55,395 nucleotides of DNA, taken from DASCNA01 sp036011305. GTDB lineage: Bacteria; Verrucomicrobiota; Lentisphaeria; Victivallales; GWF2-38-69. The stretch covers positions 1 to 55,395 of the forward strand of contig DASCNA010000200.1 of NCBI GenBank assembly GCA_036011305.1, written 5' to 3'. The translations under genes were made by a program, and so were the position numbers. This document shows positions 1 through 9,510 of this stretch, piece by piece. How positions within the stretch are numbered: position 1 is the stretch's first letter; each line of letters starts with the position of its first letter. The notes below the pieces were generated by a model. It made no database searches. It was not told the origin of the DNA and saw nothing but the letters and a program-made list of their open reading frames with translations.

Positions 1-28
1 TTTCAATGATAAAGTCTTCTGTTGTCAT
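1..28 (-). CDS. 5' end of a gene leaving the window (possibly a transposase)
   Basis: An ATG at 26-28 on the minus strand is preceded by a good AGGAGT ribosome binding site at 35-40. It opens a frame reading MTTEDFIIE before the window ends. The nine residues resemble the N-terminus I associate with some IS transposases, but that is recollection from a very short string. The start signal is seen directly; the identity is a guess. Confidence 0.35.
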
Positions 29-303
29 AGCATTACTCCTAATATATTATTTGATTAGTCGCTTATAATATTTAGAAGTTTATGCTATGACATATAATTT
101 CAAAGAACATCAACTAAAAAAAGTTGAACACTGCGTAATCTTGCGAACTAAATGTTTACAAGTTACTAATTATAGTCTGGAATTTTTCAGATCAAAGAAT
201 ATCCAAAATAATATTTTCCTATATTGACAGAATTAATTATTTATATATTATTATTTCTCTCGACTATTTTTCTAGTAAGCACAATACTTAAAGGAATTAA
301 TTA

Positions 304-465
304 ATGAATATAAAATGTGAAGAGTGTTCAAATCAAAAAGGTACCTACAATATAAGTTCTTTATGCAGCGGCTACTGGTGTAAATTAAGAGAGAATCCTG
401 TAGCCAGAGAAATTGCTGCTAATTGCAAAAAGTTTAATCCTATAAAACAGAGCAAAATCTGTTGA
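304..465 (+). CDS. small Cys-rich protein, 53 aa
   Basis: This short reading frame starts at ATG 304, about nine bases after an AAAGGA ribosome binding site, and ends at TGA 463-465. The protein has a CEEC pair near the N-terminus, then LCSGYWCKL, a further Cys before KKF, and a C-terminal Cys. The CxxC, CxxxxC and single-Cys spacing is what small zinc-ribbon or Fe-S proteins show, so metal binding is plausible. There is no signal peptide or membrane segment. It lies 78 bp upstream of the exported chorismate mutase on the same strand. I do not recognise the family and infer no function. Confidence 0.55.
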   Translation: MNIKCEECSNQKGTYNISSLCSGYWCKLRENPVAREIAANCKKFNPIKQSKIC

Positions 466-467
466 AA

Positions 468-504
468 TCACTGAGTATTAAAATAAATTAACTTTATTCA
501 GTGA
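468..504. terminator. weak inverted repeat
   Basis: TCACTGA at 468-474 pairs with TCAGTGA at 498-504 around an AT-rich loop, just after the small Cys-rich gene. There is no clear U-tract, so termination is uncertain. Confidence 0.25.
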
Positions 505-543
505 ATAATATCTAATATCGCTTAACTTCCGCTAAAAGAAAAA

Positions 544-1107
544 ATGAAAATAAAATTAATAGTTTCAACATTTGTAATACTAACATGTTTATCATTCGTT
601 TATGCTGATAATTCTACACCATCCACTAACTCTGTTAAAAATTTTACAAACTTGTGTGTCTTGCTAAATAACAGATTAAAACTAATGAAAGAAGTGGCGG
701 CATATAAATATATAAACAAATTACCAATAGAAGACAGAAACAGGGAAAAAATTGTTCTAAATGCTTCAATAAAAAAAGCAATTAAAGAAGGCCTGCAACC
801 TGCTTCGGTAAAATCATTTTTTTCAACCCAAATAGAATTATCCAAATATATTCAAAATCAGTGGTTCCTAAAATGGGATACTACAGGTTTTCCTAAGGAA
901 TATATACCGATGAATCTTAAACATGAAATCAGGCCTAAATTAATTATCATCGGAGATGAGATAGTTAAATCTATTAAGCAAATTAAAGATGAAAAGATAG
1001 AATATGCTGAACAGAAAATTATTATTAACAAAATAATAAATACAAAGTTTATTACTGCTACTCAAAAAGAAAAATTGTTGCAGGCGATAATCACGATAAA
1101 AAAATAA
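544..1107 (+). CDS. exported chorismate mutase, AroQ gamma type
   Basis: This 187-residue protein opens with a signal peptide (MKIKLIVS, hydrophobic core, cleavage near FVYA-DNS). It then matches the periplasmic AroQ gamma chorismate mutases. LLNNRLKLMKEVAAYK forms the first catalytic helix with its Arg and Lys, LPIEDRNREKIVL follows, then GLQPASVKSFFSTQIELSK and a Trp-rich turn. Chorismate mutase converts chorismate to prephenate; secreted forms occur in several Gram-negative, often host-associated, bacteria. The length fits the family. Neighbours are a small Cys-rich protein upstream and an NSS amino-acid transporter downstream, so there is no shikimate operon. The fold assignment is firm; the physiological role of an exported enzyme is unknown. 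Confidence 0.85.
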   Translation: MKIKLIVSTFVILTCLSFVYADNSTPSTNSVKNFTNLCVLLNNRLKLMKEVAAYKYINKLPIEDRNREKIVLNASIKKAIKEGLQPASVKSFFSTQIELSKYIQNQWFLKWDTTGFPKEYIPMNLKHEIRPKLIIIGDEIVKSIKQIKDEKIEYAEQKIIINKIINTKFITATQKEKLLQAIITIKK

Positions 1108-1229
1108 ACAATCCAAATGTTTAAATCTGTCTGCAGTTATTTTATCTAAATTCAGCTCATAAAACAAATTTTTAAATTATATCTATCAATACACTTAAAA
1201 ATTAATAAAACATAACACAGGAGAGTTTT

Positions 1230-2579
1230 GTGCGTAAGAGAGAGAGTTTTGCCTCTTCAATTGGAGTAATAGCAGCCGCCGCCGGTTCTGCCGTTGGGCT
1301 TGGTAATATTTGGAGATTTCCATACATAACAGGACAGGGGGGCGGAGCAGCATTTATTATTGTTTACCTACTGTTTATAATTTTTATAGGAATGTCCTGC
1401 CTTTTGACAGAATTTCTGATAGGAAGAAAAGCAAGAAGCGATGCTATAGGATCTTTCTTAAAACTTGCCCCGGGAAAACCATGGGTAATAGGCGGTTGGA
1501 TTGTTATCATTACTGTGATATTAATTTTTTCATTTTATGTTGTTATTTTTGGCTGGACTCTGGATTATTTAGTAAAATCTGTAATGAACGCTTTTGCAGG
1601 AAAATCCTCAACTGAAATTGGACAAATTTTTACTACTACCACTTCTGCGATTTATACTCCGATAATTTATACTTTTATAGGCTTGGGCCTGACTGCTGTT
1701 ATTGTTTTAAAGGGAATAGTAAACGGAATTGAGAAATGCTCTAAAATACTGATGCCATTTCTTTTTATCCTTCTGCTTATCTTGCTTGTCCGCGCTTTGA
1801 CTCTCCCTGGAGCAAGAGAAGGAGTTCTCTTTCTTTTAAAACCCGATTTTTCAAAATTAACAGGCGAAGTTGTATTAACAGCACTCGGACAGGCATTCTT
1901 CACATTGAGTCTCGGTGCCGGAACAATGATAACTTACGGCTCTTATATTAAGAAAAAAGAAAAACTTGGATCTGCGATTGTTCAAATATGCTGTTTAAAC
2001 TGTTCAATTTCTCTTCTTGCCGGCTTTGTAATTTTCCCTGCTGCTTTTACTTTTGGCATTAGCCCAGGTGAAGGTCCTGGACTGGCATTTGTAACTCTCC
2101 CGAATATTTTTCAGCATATGGGCGGAGGTTACTTCTTCTCAATAATTTTTTTCCTGCTAATGGCTGTTGCAGCTTTAACAACTACTATTTCAATGTTAGA
2201 ACCGATTGTAACATCTGTAAGAGAACAAATCAGACTTACTAGAAAACAAGCGACATTCATAAGTATTATAATAGTGGCCATTCTGAGTATTCCATGCTCT
2301 CTTTCTTTCGGTATTATGAGCGGAGTAAAAATAGGCGGCAATACTTTCTTTGACATCTGCAACAATCTTACTGCAAATTATGGAATGCCTATAGGGAGTT
2401 TAATTTTTGCTGTATTTGTAGGCTGGTTCTTAGGGAGAGCAAAAGTTAGAGATGAGTTATCAAATAAGGGTTTACTTCCTGTCAGATATTTCCCGTATTA
2501 CCTGTTTGTTATCAGGTTCGTAGTTCCGGTAGCAATAATCATAATATTTTTAAGCGGTATCGGTATTATCAAGTTGTAA
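1230..2579 (+). CDS. NSS-family sodium:amino-acid symporter
   Basis: A 449-residue integral membrane protein of the neurotransmitter:sodium symporter family. The hallmark first helix AAAAGSAVGLGNIWRFPY is present near residues 15-32, including the unwound Gly-rich segment that binds Na+ and substrate. A Gly-rich loop (GQGGGAAF) follows, and about eleven hydrophobic segments can be traced. NSS proteins of bacteria (LeuT, MhsT, TnaT) import amino acids with sodium; the exact substrate cannot be read here. The start is GTG at 1230, set by an AGGAGAG ribosome binding site at about 1218-1224. The gene stands alone and ends at a strong shared terminator. Confidence 0.92.
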   Translation: MRKRESFASSIGVIAAAAGSAVGLGNIWRFPYITGQGGGAAFIIVYLLFIIFIGMSCLLTEFLIGRKARSDAIGSFLKLAPGKPWVIGGWIVIITVILIFSFYVVIFGWTLDYLVKSVMNAFAGKSSTEIGQIFTTTTSAIYTPIIYTFIGLGLTAVIVLKGIVNGIEKCSKILMPFLFILLLILLVRALTLPGAREGVLFLLKPDFSKLTGEVVLTALGQAFFTLSLGAGTMITYGSYIKKKEKLGSAIVQICCLNCSISLLAGFVIFPAAFTFGISPGEGPGLAFVTLPNIFQHMGGGYFFSIIFFLLMAVAALTTTISMLEPIVTSVREQIRLTRKQATFISIIIVAILSIPCSLSFGIMSGVKIGGNTFFDICNNLTANYGMPIGSLIFAVFVGWFLGRAKVRDELSNKGLLPVRYFPYYLFVIRFVVPVAIIIIFLSGIGIIKL

Positions 2580-2690
2580 ATCCAATACCATTTGTGATTA
2601 TTCTAAATTAAACTTTATTTGAGTTATCAATTATAAATTCTTACCTTGCATTACATAATTGGAAGCATGCGGGAATAAATAATTATTCCA

Positions 2691-2723
2691 AATATAACAA
2701 ACAGAGTTTCTGTTTGTTATATT
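2691..2723. terminator. bidirectional terminator, 15-bp perfect stem
   Basis: AATATAACAAACAGA at 2691-2705 is perfectly complementary to 2709-2723 with a three-base loop. T-rich flanks follow on both strands. It sits between the convergent NSS transporter and formylglutathione hydrolase genes. A second small hairpin (GGAATAA 2672-2678 with 2683-2689) lies just before it. Confidence 0.85.
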
Positions 2724-2730
2724 TTAAAAT

Positions 2731-3570
2731 CTACAATAAATGTACAGCATGATAAGCAATATGCTCATCAATAAATGTCGAAATAAATTGAAAACTATGA
2801 TCATAGCCGTCATGTCTTCTAAAATTTATTTTCACACCTGCTTTTTTACAGGCAGACAGTAAATTATCAGGCAGTAACTGCCCTTCTTCTAAAAATTCAT
2901 CATCTGTACCTAAATCTACCAATAATTCATAAGGAAGCTTTATTCCTTTCTGAACCAGAAATGTGGCATCATACTCTTTCCAATCTTTCACATCATCACC
3001 AAGGTAAGCACCAAAACAGCCTTTTCCCCAACCACAATTAACAGGATTGCAAATAGGAGCAAAAGCTGATGCTGATTTATATGCTTCAGGATCTTTCAAA
3101 GCACATATCAAAGCTCCGTGCCCCCCCATAGAATGACCGCTTACTGATTTTAATCCAGGAATTAAAGGAAGCTTTCTCTCTAGAAGTTCAGGTAGTTCCT
3201 TTGTAACATAATCATACATCTGGAAATTTTTTGTCCAGGTTCTCTGATTACTGTTAACATAAAAACCAGCGCCCTGCCCCAAATCATATTTTCCGGGGAC
3301 ATCTGGTACATCATCTCCTCTCGGGCTCGTATCAGGAAATACAACGGCAATACCATGCTTTGAAGCAAAACGCTGTGCTCCCAATTTAGTGCTTGCATTT
3401 TCATCTGTGCATGTTAATCCCGACAGCCAATATAAAGTAGGAACTTTTTTCTCCTCTACCTGAGGCGGCAGATATACTGTAAAAGTCATTTTACAATTAC
3501 AGACAGACGAATTATGCGTATAACGTGTTAAATAACCTCCGAACTCCTTAACTTTTTCAATTTGATTCAT
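2731..3570 (-). CDS. fghA: S-formylglutathione hydrolase
   Basis: An alpha/beta hydrolase of 279 residues that releases formate and glutathione from S-formylglutathione, the second step of glutathione-dependent formaldehyde detoxification. The start at 3570 (MNQIEKVKEFGGYLTRY) follows a GGAG site and matches the family N-terminus; the longer frame to 3681 adds 37 residues with no family match. Family motifs are VYLPPQVEEKKVPTLYWLSG, GLTCTDEN, the nucleophile elbow GHSMGGHGAL, and the late DGYDHSFQFI that carries the catalytic His. It lies 183 bp downstream of the formaldehyde dehydrogenase gene on the same strand, so the two are likely co-regulated. Assignment is secure. Confidence 0.94.
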   Translation of the reverse strand: MNQIEKVKEFGGYLTRYTHNSSVCNCKMTFTVYLPPQVEEKKVPTLYWLSGLTCTDENASTKLGAQRFASKHGIAVVFPDTSPRGDDVPDVPGKYDLGQGAGFYVNSNQRTWTKNFQMYDYVTKELPELLERKLPLIPGLKSVSGHSMGGHGALICALKDPEAYKSASAFAPICNPVNCGWGKGCFGAYLGDDVKDWKEYDATFLVQKGIKLPYELLVDLGTDDEFLEEGQLLPDNLLSACKKAGVKINFRRHDGYDHSFQFISTFIDEHIAYHAVHLL

Positions 3571-3753
3571 TATATATATCTCCATAAAAAGAACTTTATC
3601 AAAGGCAAATTTACCGGGAATTGCTTTTTTATCAATATCAATACATAAAGATCTATTTTGGGAATACATCTCAATTCGCAACTAAAGTTGTGGACTAACT
3701 GTTATGCATCTATTGACAACTATTGATACAGTTCCTTTATTTTTTCAAATTTT

Positions 3754-4866
3754 TCAATCAAAAGTGATGACTGAACGAATAGTTTCACCTTTATGCATTA
3801 GGTCAAAAGCCCTGTTGATATCTTCAAGCGGCATTGTATGCGTTACAAAGCTGTCTATTTCCAGCTTCCCTTCCAAATAACGATCTACATAGCCTGGCAG
3901 TTCAGATCTGCCTTTTACTCCTCCGAAGGCGGTACCTTTCCAGACACGTCCGCAAACTAGATTAAAAGGACGTGTATGTACTTCCTGTCCGGCTCCTGCA
4001 ACACCTATAACAGTTGAAACACCCCAACCAATATGCGTGCATTCAAGCGCATCACGCATAACATGCACATTTCCGATACATTCAAATGAGTAATCAGGAC
4101 CACCATTAAATGTATCCTGCATATATTCTACAAAATTTCCTTTAACTGCAGCTGGATTTACAAAATCAGTTGCTCCAAGCTGTTTGGCAAACTCAAATTT
4201 ATTAGTATTAACATCAATTGCAATAATCCGTTTTGCCCCTGCCATTACTGCACCCTGGACACATGAAAGACCAATTCCACCAAGACCAAATACGGCAACT
4301 GTTGATCCCGGTTCTACTTTAGCAGTATTCAATACTGCACCTATGCCAGTAGTAATTCCACAGCCTAGCAAGCACACTTTATCAAGCGGAGCTGTTTTGT
4401 TAATTTTTGCCAGTGCAATTTCAGGTACTATTGTATACTCGGCAAATGTTGAACATCCCATATAATGATATATCTCTTTGCCATTTTTAGAAAAACGACG
4501 CGTCCCATCAGGCATATAACCTGTCCATTCGGTATCTGAAATAGCCTGACATAAGTTAGTTTTTCCAGATTTACAATTATCACACACTCCACACTCAGAT
4601 AAATAAAGAGGAATAACATGATCCCCTGACTTTAAACTCTTAACACCTTTACCGCATTCAATTACTTCACAACCGCCTTCATGCCCTAAAATACATGGAA
4701 AAGAACCTTCTGGATCTTCTCCAGAAAGAGTAAAGGCATCAGTATGACAGACACCGGATGCATGAACTTTTACCAGTACTTCTCCTTCTTTTGGACCATC
4801 AAGATTAATTTCTTCAACGCTCAAAGGTTTTTTGGGTTCCCATGCAACTGCAGCTCTTATTTTCAT
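3754..4866 (-). CDS. frmA: S-(hydroxymethyl)glutathione dehydrogenase (class III alcohol dehydrogenase)
   Basis: A 370-residue zinc- and NAD-dependent dehydrogenase that oxidises the formaldehyde-glutathione adduct to S-formylglutathione. Catalytic zinc ligands are in GVCHTDAFTLSG and GHEGGCEV. The structural zinc site is CGVCDNCKSGKTNLC. The nucleotide-binding loop is VFGLGGIGLSCVQGA, and YMGCSTFAEYTVV-like sequence typical of class III follows the DGTRRFS segment. fghA lies downstream, which together makes a complete formaldehyde detoxification module and implies that the cell makes glutathione. Length and motifs are standard for FrmA/AdhC. Confidence 0.95.
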   Translation of the reverse strand: MKIRAAVAWEPKKPLSVEEINLDGPKEGEVLVKVHASGVCHTDAFTLSGEDPEGSFPCILGHEGGCEVIECGKGVKSLKSGDHVIPLYLSECGVCDNCKSGKTNLCQAISDTEWTGYMPDGTRRFSKNGKEIYHYMGCSTFAEYTIVPEIALAKINKTAPLDKVCLLGCGITTGIGAVLNTAKVEPGSTVAVFGLGGIGLSCVQGAVMAGAKRIIAIDVNTNKFEFAKQLGATDFVNPAAVKGNFVEYMQDTFNGGPDYSFECIGNVHVMRDALECTHIGWGVSTVIGVAGAGQEVHTRPFNLVCGRVWKGTAFGGVKGRSELPGYVDRYLEGKLEIDSFVTHTMPLEDINRAFDLMHKGETIRSVITFD

Positions 4867-5050
4867 TTATATACCCTCTTAATTTATATTTACTCTAATT
4901 TCAAACTAAAGCGTATTTATATATGATCATGAATAAATATTTTTATCATTACATAAATACTGATACATGCATATAATCATAATCGCAAAAGAAAATCTTT
5001 TATTATATACAATATTGTCTTTAAACCTGTAATAGTTTAAAAAAGAGCTT

Positions 5051-6151
5051 TTAGGATGAAATAACTTTTCTGATCAAATATTTAAATATTTCAGAATTAC
5101 TTTCAAAGTTATAATCATAATGAGGATGGTGCTGAAAGGCATAGATACATTTATAAGTAAATGCATCTACAATGACATCAGGTTTTAATAATCTTTTAAA
5201 TTCCTTAATTTTTTCTTTACTCACTTCGGGATATTCAAGTATCTCTTCTTTTACTTCAAACTCTTCCATTTCAGCAACAAACATACTTAATGGATGGTAC
5301 AATAGGATATCAATATTTTCAGGAACTGGAGCAGTCATTGCCAAAGTTTGATTAAAGTCTCTGTTTATATATTTTTTCTCATCTTTATCCCCTGGGTTAA
5401 ATAAATCAGGTAGAGGTGTTCTAATTACAGAAATTTCACTTCCGTTTCTTATATTTCTGGCATTGAGAAGATCTTCATCAAACTGCCAGATTTCAACAGG
5501 TCCTCCATGAGGGTTATGCTTAGGATAGTAGTAGTTTTCAGGAACAAAATAGTAGGGATTGACTAATATCTTCATCCCACCTCCAGCATGCAGATATGCC
5601 AACTGAGCACCGTGACAGGTGGCAAACATAGGAATTTTATATTTTAATGCTATATCTATATAAAATAAACCAAGAAGCGTGTCAATAAGATCGTACTCTT
5701 TTGCAAAATCATAATTAATTTCAGTTTGTTTTTTATCGTAATAAAATGGGTGAATTGCTGTCCTGGCTGTAGATTCTATAATTATAAAAGAATATTCGAT
5801 TAAAAAATTTTCCAGTTCATTATATACTCTGGCTAAAATAGAATCTGGTTTTTTCCCCATATATTTTTGAATCGCTTCCCAAAGTGTATCCTTCTTTTTC
5901 ATATTATCTTTAATATCAATTATTTTTTGGGAAAGATCACTACTCAACAGTTTCATAAACTCTATCTGCCTGTCGTAAAATTTACTTGGAAATTGATATT
6001 TAGCCATAAAAGGATTGAAGACAGAATAAACAAGTTTTATGCCGTCAGGAATATCAGAACTCTTTAAAGCTGATTCGAAAGCAAAATATATTTCAGCCTG
6101 CAGTCTTGTATGAATTCTATCCGGGATTACCAAAGTTTTAATTGTATTCAT
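5051..6151 (-). CDS. class I glutamine-amidotransferase-like (peptidase C26-like) protein
   Basis: A 366-residue soluble protein. Around residue 180 it has MFATCHGAQLAYLHAGG, a nucleophile elbow like the GxCHGxQ of class I amidotransferases and gamma-glutamyl hydrolases. Near the C-terminus AFQHHPHYDYN supplies the expected catalytic His. The roughly 165-residue N-terminal part is not recognisable and is longer than in PuuD or GuaA-type domains. It probably hydrolyses a gamma-glutamyl or related amide, but there is no synthase partner nearby and the substrate is unknown. It sits alone between the formaldehyde genes and an amino-acid transporter, all on the same strand with gaps near 200 bp. 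Confidence 0.6.
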   Translation of the reverse strand: MNTIKTLVIPDRIHTRLQAEIYFAFESALKSSDIPDGIKLVYSVFNPFMAKYQFPSKFYDRQIEFMKLLSSDLSQKIIDIKDNMKKKDTLWEAIQKYMGKKPDSILARVYNELENFLIEYSFIIIESTARTAIHPFYYDKKQTEINYDFAKEYDLIDTLLGLFYIDIALKYKIPMFATCHGAQLAYLHAGGGMKILVNPYYFVPENYYYPKHNPHGGPVEIWQFDEDLLNARNIRNGSEISVIRTPLPDLFNPGDKDEKKYINRDFNQTLAMTAPVPENIDILLYHPLSMFVAEMEEFEVKEEILEYPEVSKEKIKEFKRLLKPDVIVDAFTYKCIYAFQHHPHYDYNFESNSEIFKYLIRKVISS

Positions 6152-6356
6152 ATCTTAAGTTAACTTATCTACGATTAAATGTTTTATCATATTATACTGC
6201 TTATTAAGCATATACGCTATTACACAAAAAAATGACTTTAGCACTCAAGATATTAATTGCAAATACGGTATATTTAAACTTTACATATTAATTCGTAATT
6301 ACACATAATTCAGATTAATAATATAATCTATTCTGCTAATTTAGTCTCATTATCAT

Positions 6357-7640
6357 TTAAAGAATAAGCCCCAGAAAATAAGAAAAAGCAGTAAATATAC
6401 CTATAATAAGCATAATTAACGCTGCAATTTTAGAATATTTTTTAAGTCGTTTATTAAACAGAACAAGACCTGCAGGAATAATAAATAAAATCAGAGCATT
6501 GAATGGTGTAGAAAACAGTCCCATAATTCCAAGAACATTAATATTAAAAGTAGTAAAAATCCAAATGAATATCATCAGCGATATCGTTGTTACTCTTTTT
6601 TTCTTTAAATCGCTCCATTTTTTAGGAAATGGAATCTGATTCTGCAGCAATTCTATCAAACCCAATGATAATCCGAAAAAAGATGTTAGTAAACCAAAAA
6701 ATATTACTAAATAACTTAAAAATTTTATTGCTCCAAGAGTAAATGTAGGGGGTGAACCTGCTCCTACAACAGCTAAAGCTGAAATATTATGAGTATAAGC
6801 GTAGCTGATACTTGCAGGAGTTAGCGTAAAAGCTGAAGACAATATAAAAATTCCTGTGAAAAAAGATAAAATAATAACTGCAAATTTATTCAATTTTATT
6901 ACTTTTTTCTCATGTTCCTCTTTGCTCAGTTCAGGATAATTTTTTCTATAGTACATTACCATCGGCGATAGTGCCTGATAAAAAAACAGTGCCCCCATAT
7001 ACAGTGGAAAACATAAGAAGACATTCCTGAATACGGTTTTCAGGTCAGTTGGAAACTGAAGAAAAGTATCAAATCTCCAATAAGGAATAAACATAATTGC
7101 TAATATGATCAGTAGAACAATTAATACTGAAGTCAGCTTATCAACAAATTTAAGAAGAAAACTTTCAGTAAAAACCATAAATAAAACAATAATCAGAAGC
7201 ATCACAAAAGGAAACATGGGGTTTGAACTGATATTTGCAGAAGTAATTTTATACTGGTATAAAAATTCACCGATATCAGTATTTAAACCGGTAGAAAATG
7301 CAATAACTCCACCGAAAAGCAGAATAGTAAATATAAAAGACACAATTGAAGCTAATCCGAAACCAAGATATTCTTCAATGGCTTTATTATAACTTTGGGC
7401 TTTTTCAGAATTAACTAAAACCAAACCATAAAGTTTCTGTGCAAAATACGATGTAACAAATGCCAGAATCATAACAACAACTGTTACATAAAAACCGGCC
7501 ATACCTGCCATAATGGGAAGAAATAAAATACCTGACCCTATAGACGTACCAAAAAAAGTTGCAATCCAGGCTTTATCTGCCTTTTTAATATTTTTAAATT
7601 TATCCAGTTCCTCAACTTTTACCTTGCAGTCATCAGACAT
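6357..7640 (-). CDS. HAAAP-family amino-acid transporter (SdaC/serine-threonine type)
   Basis: A 427-residue membrane protein with about eleven hydrophobic segments. The first helix WIATFFGTSIGSGILFLPI has the Gly-rich break typical of hydroxy/aromatic amino acid permeases. YGLVLVNSEKAQSYNKAIEEYLG and LSPMVMYYRKNYPEL are also like SdaC and TdcC. These carriers import serine, threonine or aromatic amino acids with H+ or Na+. An L-serine dehydratase gene lies in the window at 38 kb but not next to it. The start is followed by a soluble KADKAW segment before the first helix. The substrate is inferred only from resemblance. Confidence 0.82.
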   Translation of the reverse strand: MSDDCKVKVEELDKFKNIKKADKAWIATFFGTSIGSGILFLPIMAGMAGFYVTVVVMILAFVTSYFAQKLYGLVLVNSEKAQSYNKAIEEYLGFGLASIVSFIFTILLFGGVIAFSTGLNTDIGEFLYQYKITSANISSNPMFPFVMLLIIVLFMVFTESFLLKFVDKLTSVLIVLLIILAIMFIPYWRFDTFLQFPTDLKTVFRNVFLCFPLYMGALFFYQALSPMVMYYRKNYPELSKEEHEKKVIKLNKFAVIILSFFTGIFILSSAFTLTPASISYAYTHNISALAVVGAGSPPTFTLGAIKFLSYLVIFFGLLTSFFGLSLGLIELLQNQIPFPKKWSDLKKKRVTTISLMIFIWIFTTFNINVLGIMGLFSTPFNALILFIIPAGLVLFNKRLKKYSKIAALIMLIIGIFTAFSYFLGLIL

Positions 7641-7883
7641 TCTCTCCCCCTATAAATTATTTCTCAAATATTATTTAATATCTATTTTTGTCATTTTCCC
7701 TCAAGCAGAAGTCTAAAATATCCGAAACTAATAATTATAGCAAGCGTAAATTGAAATATATCAGCGCAATTGTAAAACCGGAGTTTTTTATTTTTACACC
7801 TTTATAAATAACAGTTTAAGAATATATAATAGCTTATATAGAAAGCTTTAAATTAAAATTTTAATAATAGTCAGGAGCTTATC

Positions 7884-8342
7884 ATGAAACTGATTAAAGT
7901 CCTTGCTGAAAAAAGTAATCATGAGACTGTTTATACTATAGAGGAAAATGCAACACTCAGGGAAGCTGCCAAAAAAATGACTGAGAAAAATGTAGGCGCA
8001 CTAATTGTTATTGAAGAGAATAAAAATCCAGAAAGCTATACCGGAATTATCACCGAAAAAATGTTCATAAAAAACTGTTGGAAATTTAATACTTTTTTAG
8101 ATAAAAAAGTTAAGGATATAATGTTCTCTAAGCTTCTTTGCACAAATGCCAATGATGACGTTAATGACGTTATGAATATTCTTACTCAGGAAAGAGTAAG
8201 ATATGCACCTGTATGGGATAACGGTAAACTGATCGGCATTGTTTCTATAGGCGATATCATAAAAACAATGCACGAAGAGAAAAAAATAAAAATCACCTAT
8301 TTAAGCAAAATGTGCGGCACATACGGGAATAATGTTTATTAA
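7884..8342 (+). CDS. CBS-pair domain protein
   Basis: A 152-residue soluble protein made almost entirely of two CBS motifs. The first (about residues 15-65) includes TLREAAKKMTEKNVGALIV and GIITEK; the second (75-135) includes VNDVMNILTQERVRYAPVW and GIVSIGDIIK. CBS pairs bind adenine nucleotides and regulate attached or partner proteins. A clear AGGAGC ribosome binding site precedes ATG 7884. It is monocistronic between divergent and convergent neighbours, so its partner is unknown. Confidence 0.85.
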   Translation: MKLIKVLAEKSNHETVYTIEENATLREAAKKMTEKNVGALIVIEENKNPESYTGIITEKMFIKNCWKFNTFLDKKVKDIMFSKLLCTNANDDVNDVMNILTQERVRYAPVWDNGKLIGIVSIGDIIKTMHEEKKIKITYLSKMCGTYGNNVY

Positions 8343-8393
8343 ATATGTATTCTGTAATCTTTGATTCCAGATTCATAACTCAGATAAACATTA

Positions 8394-8419
8394 CATCATG
8401 TTACCACAATAACATGATG
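8394..8419. terminator. hairpin between convergent genes
   Basis: CATCATGTTA at 8394-8403 pairs perfectly with TAACATGATG at 8410-8419. It sits between the CBS gene and the end of purM. The U-tract is poor, so the efficiency is uncertain. Confidence 0.55.
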
Positions 8420-8442
8420 ATTATTTCTATAAAGAGCAAAAA

Positions 8443-9480
8443 TTAATTCACAATAATTTCATTTTTATTTTTTAAAGCTTTACCGCATACAGCGGCCTTA
8501 TAGCCAAGTTCCGTACAAGCTCTTAATGTTTTATCAGAATCTTTTTCATCCACAAAAAATATCATCCCAATACCCATATTAAAAGTTCTGTACAACTCTC
8601 TGCTATCAATATTGCTGATTTTTTGAATAAGTTTGAAAATCGGAGGTACAGGCAGAGCATCTGAATAAAATTCAGCACCTATACCTTCAGGTAAAATTCT
8701 GGGGACATTATCATATAGTCCACCTCCGGTTATATGTGCAATTCCCTTTACTGAAATACCTGCATTAAATAAACCTTTAACTGCTTTCCAGTAACATGTA
8801 TGAGGTTTTAACAGTGCCTCGCCAACACTATCTCCTTCCAGATCCTTATGTTTTTCAAAAACATCCAGATTTCCAGCTTCAAATAAAACTTTTCGAGCCA
8901 GGCTATAGCCGTTTGTATGAAGCCCGTTGGAATTTAATCCTATGGCAATACAGTTTTCATCAATATGCTCACCTGTTATAAGTTTATCCTTGTCAACTAC
9001 GCCGTTAATCACACCGACAAGGTCAAAATCATCTCCATACATACCAGGCATTTCAGCTGTTTCGCCCCCTAAGAGAGCACAATTATTATTTGCGCATGCA
9101 TCGGCTATTCCGCATAGAACTTCTTCATATTGAGGAGATTTAAGCTTGCCAGTCCCAAAATAATCAAGAAAATATAATGGTTCAGCACCCTGAACAGCTA
9201 TGTCATTAATACAGTGATGGACAATATCATAACCTAAAGTATCAAATTTCCCCATTTTGATGGCTACAAGGATTTTAGTTCCTATGCCATCTATACTTGA
9301 AACTAAAACAGGATTATTATATTTACTCAAATCCAATTGAAAAAGTCCACCAAACCCTCCTACCGGAGCCAGCATTTCAGGTCGTTTTGCCAAAGCTATT
9401 TTACTTTTTACCTTTTTTAGTAAATTCTGTGCCAAATCAATATCTACACCGGCGTCTGAGTATGAAATTTTATTATCCAT
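8443..9480 (-). CDS. purM: phosphoribosylformylglycinamidine cyclo-ligase
   Basis: AIR synthetase, 345 residues, closes the imidazole ring in step five of purine synthesis using ATP. The family hallmarks are YSDAGVDIDLAQ at the N-terminus, GIGTKILVAIKMGKFDTLGYDIV, DCINDIAVQGAEPL-type sequence (here HCINDIAVQGAEPLYFLDY), LLGGETAEMPGMY, and HITGGGLYDNVPRILPEG. It starts 30 bp after the EF-G2 stop on the same strand, so the two form one transcript. No other pur genes are nearby. Assignment is secure. Confidence 0.96.
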   Translation of the reverse strand: MDNKISYSDAGVDIDLAQNLLKKVKSKIALAKRPEMLAPVGGFGGLFQLDLSKYNNPVLVSSIDGIGTKILVAIKMGKFDTLGYDIVHHCINDIAVQGAEPLYFLDYFGTGKLKSPQYEEVLCGIADACANNNCALLGGETAEMPGMYGDDFDLVGVINGVVDKDKLITGEHIDENCIAIGLNSNGLHTNGYSLARKVLFEAGNLDVFEKHKDLEGDSVGEALLKPHTCYWKAVKGLFNAGISVKGIAHITGGGLYDNVPRILPEGIGAEFYSDALPVPPIFKLIQKISNIDSRELYRTFNMGIGMIFFVDEKDSDKTLRACTELGYKAAVCGKALKNKNEIIVN

Positions 9481-9510
9481 GATTCCACTTATATCTCTCT
9501 ATGTTAAATA

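Noticed and set aside
3571..3681. Longer N-terminus for S-formylglutathione hydrolase
   Set aside because: The extra 37 residues match nothing in the family and the ribosome binding site belongs to the start at 3570.
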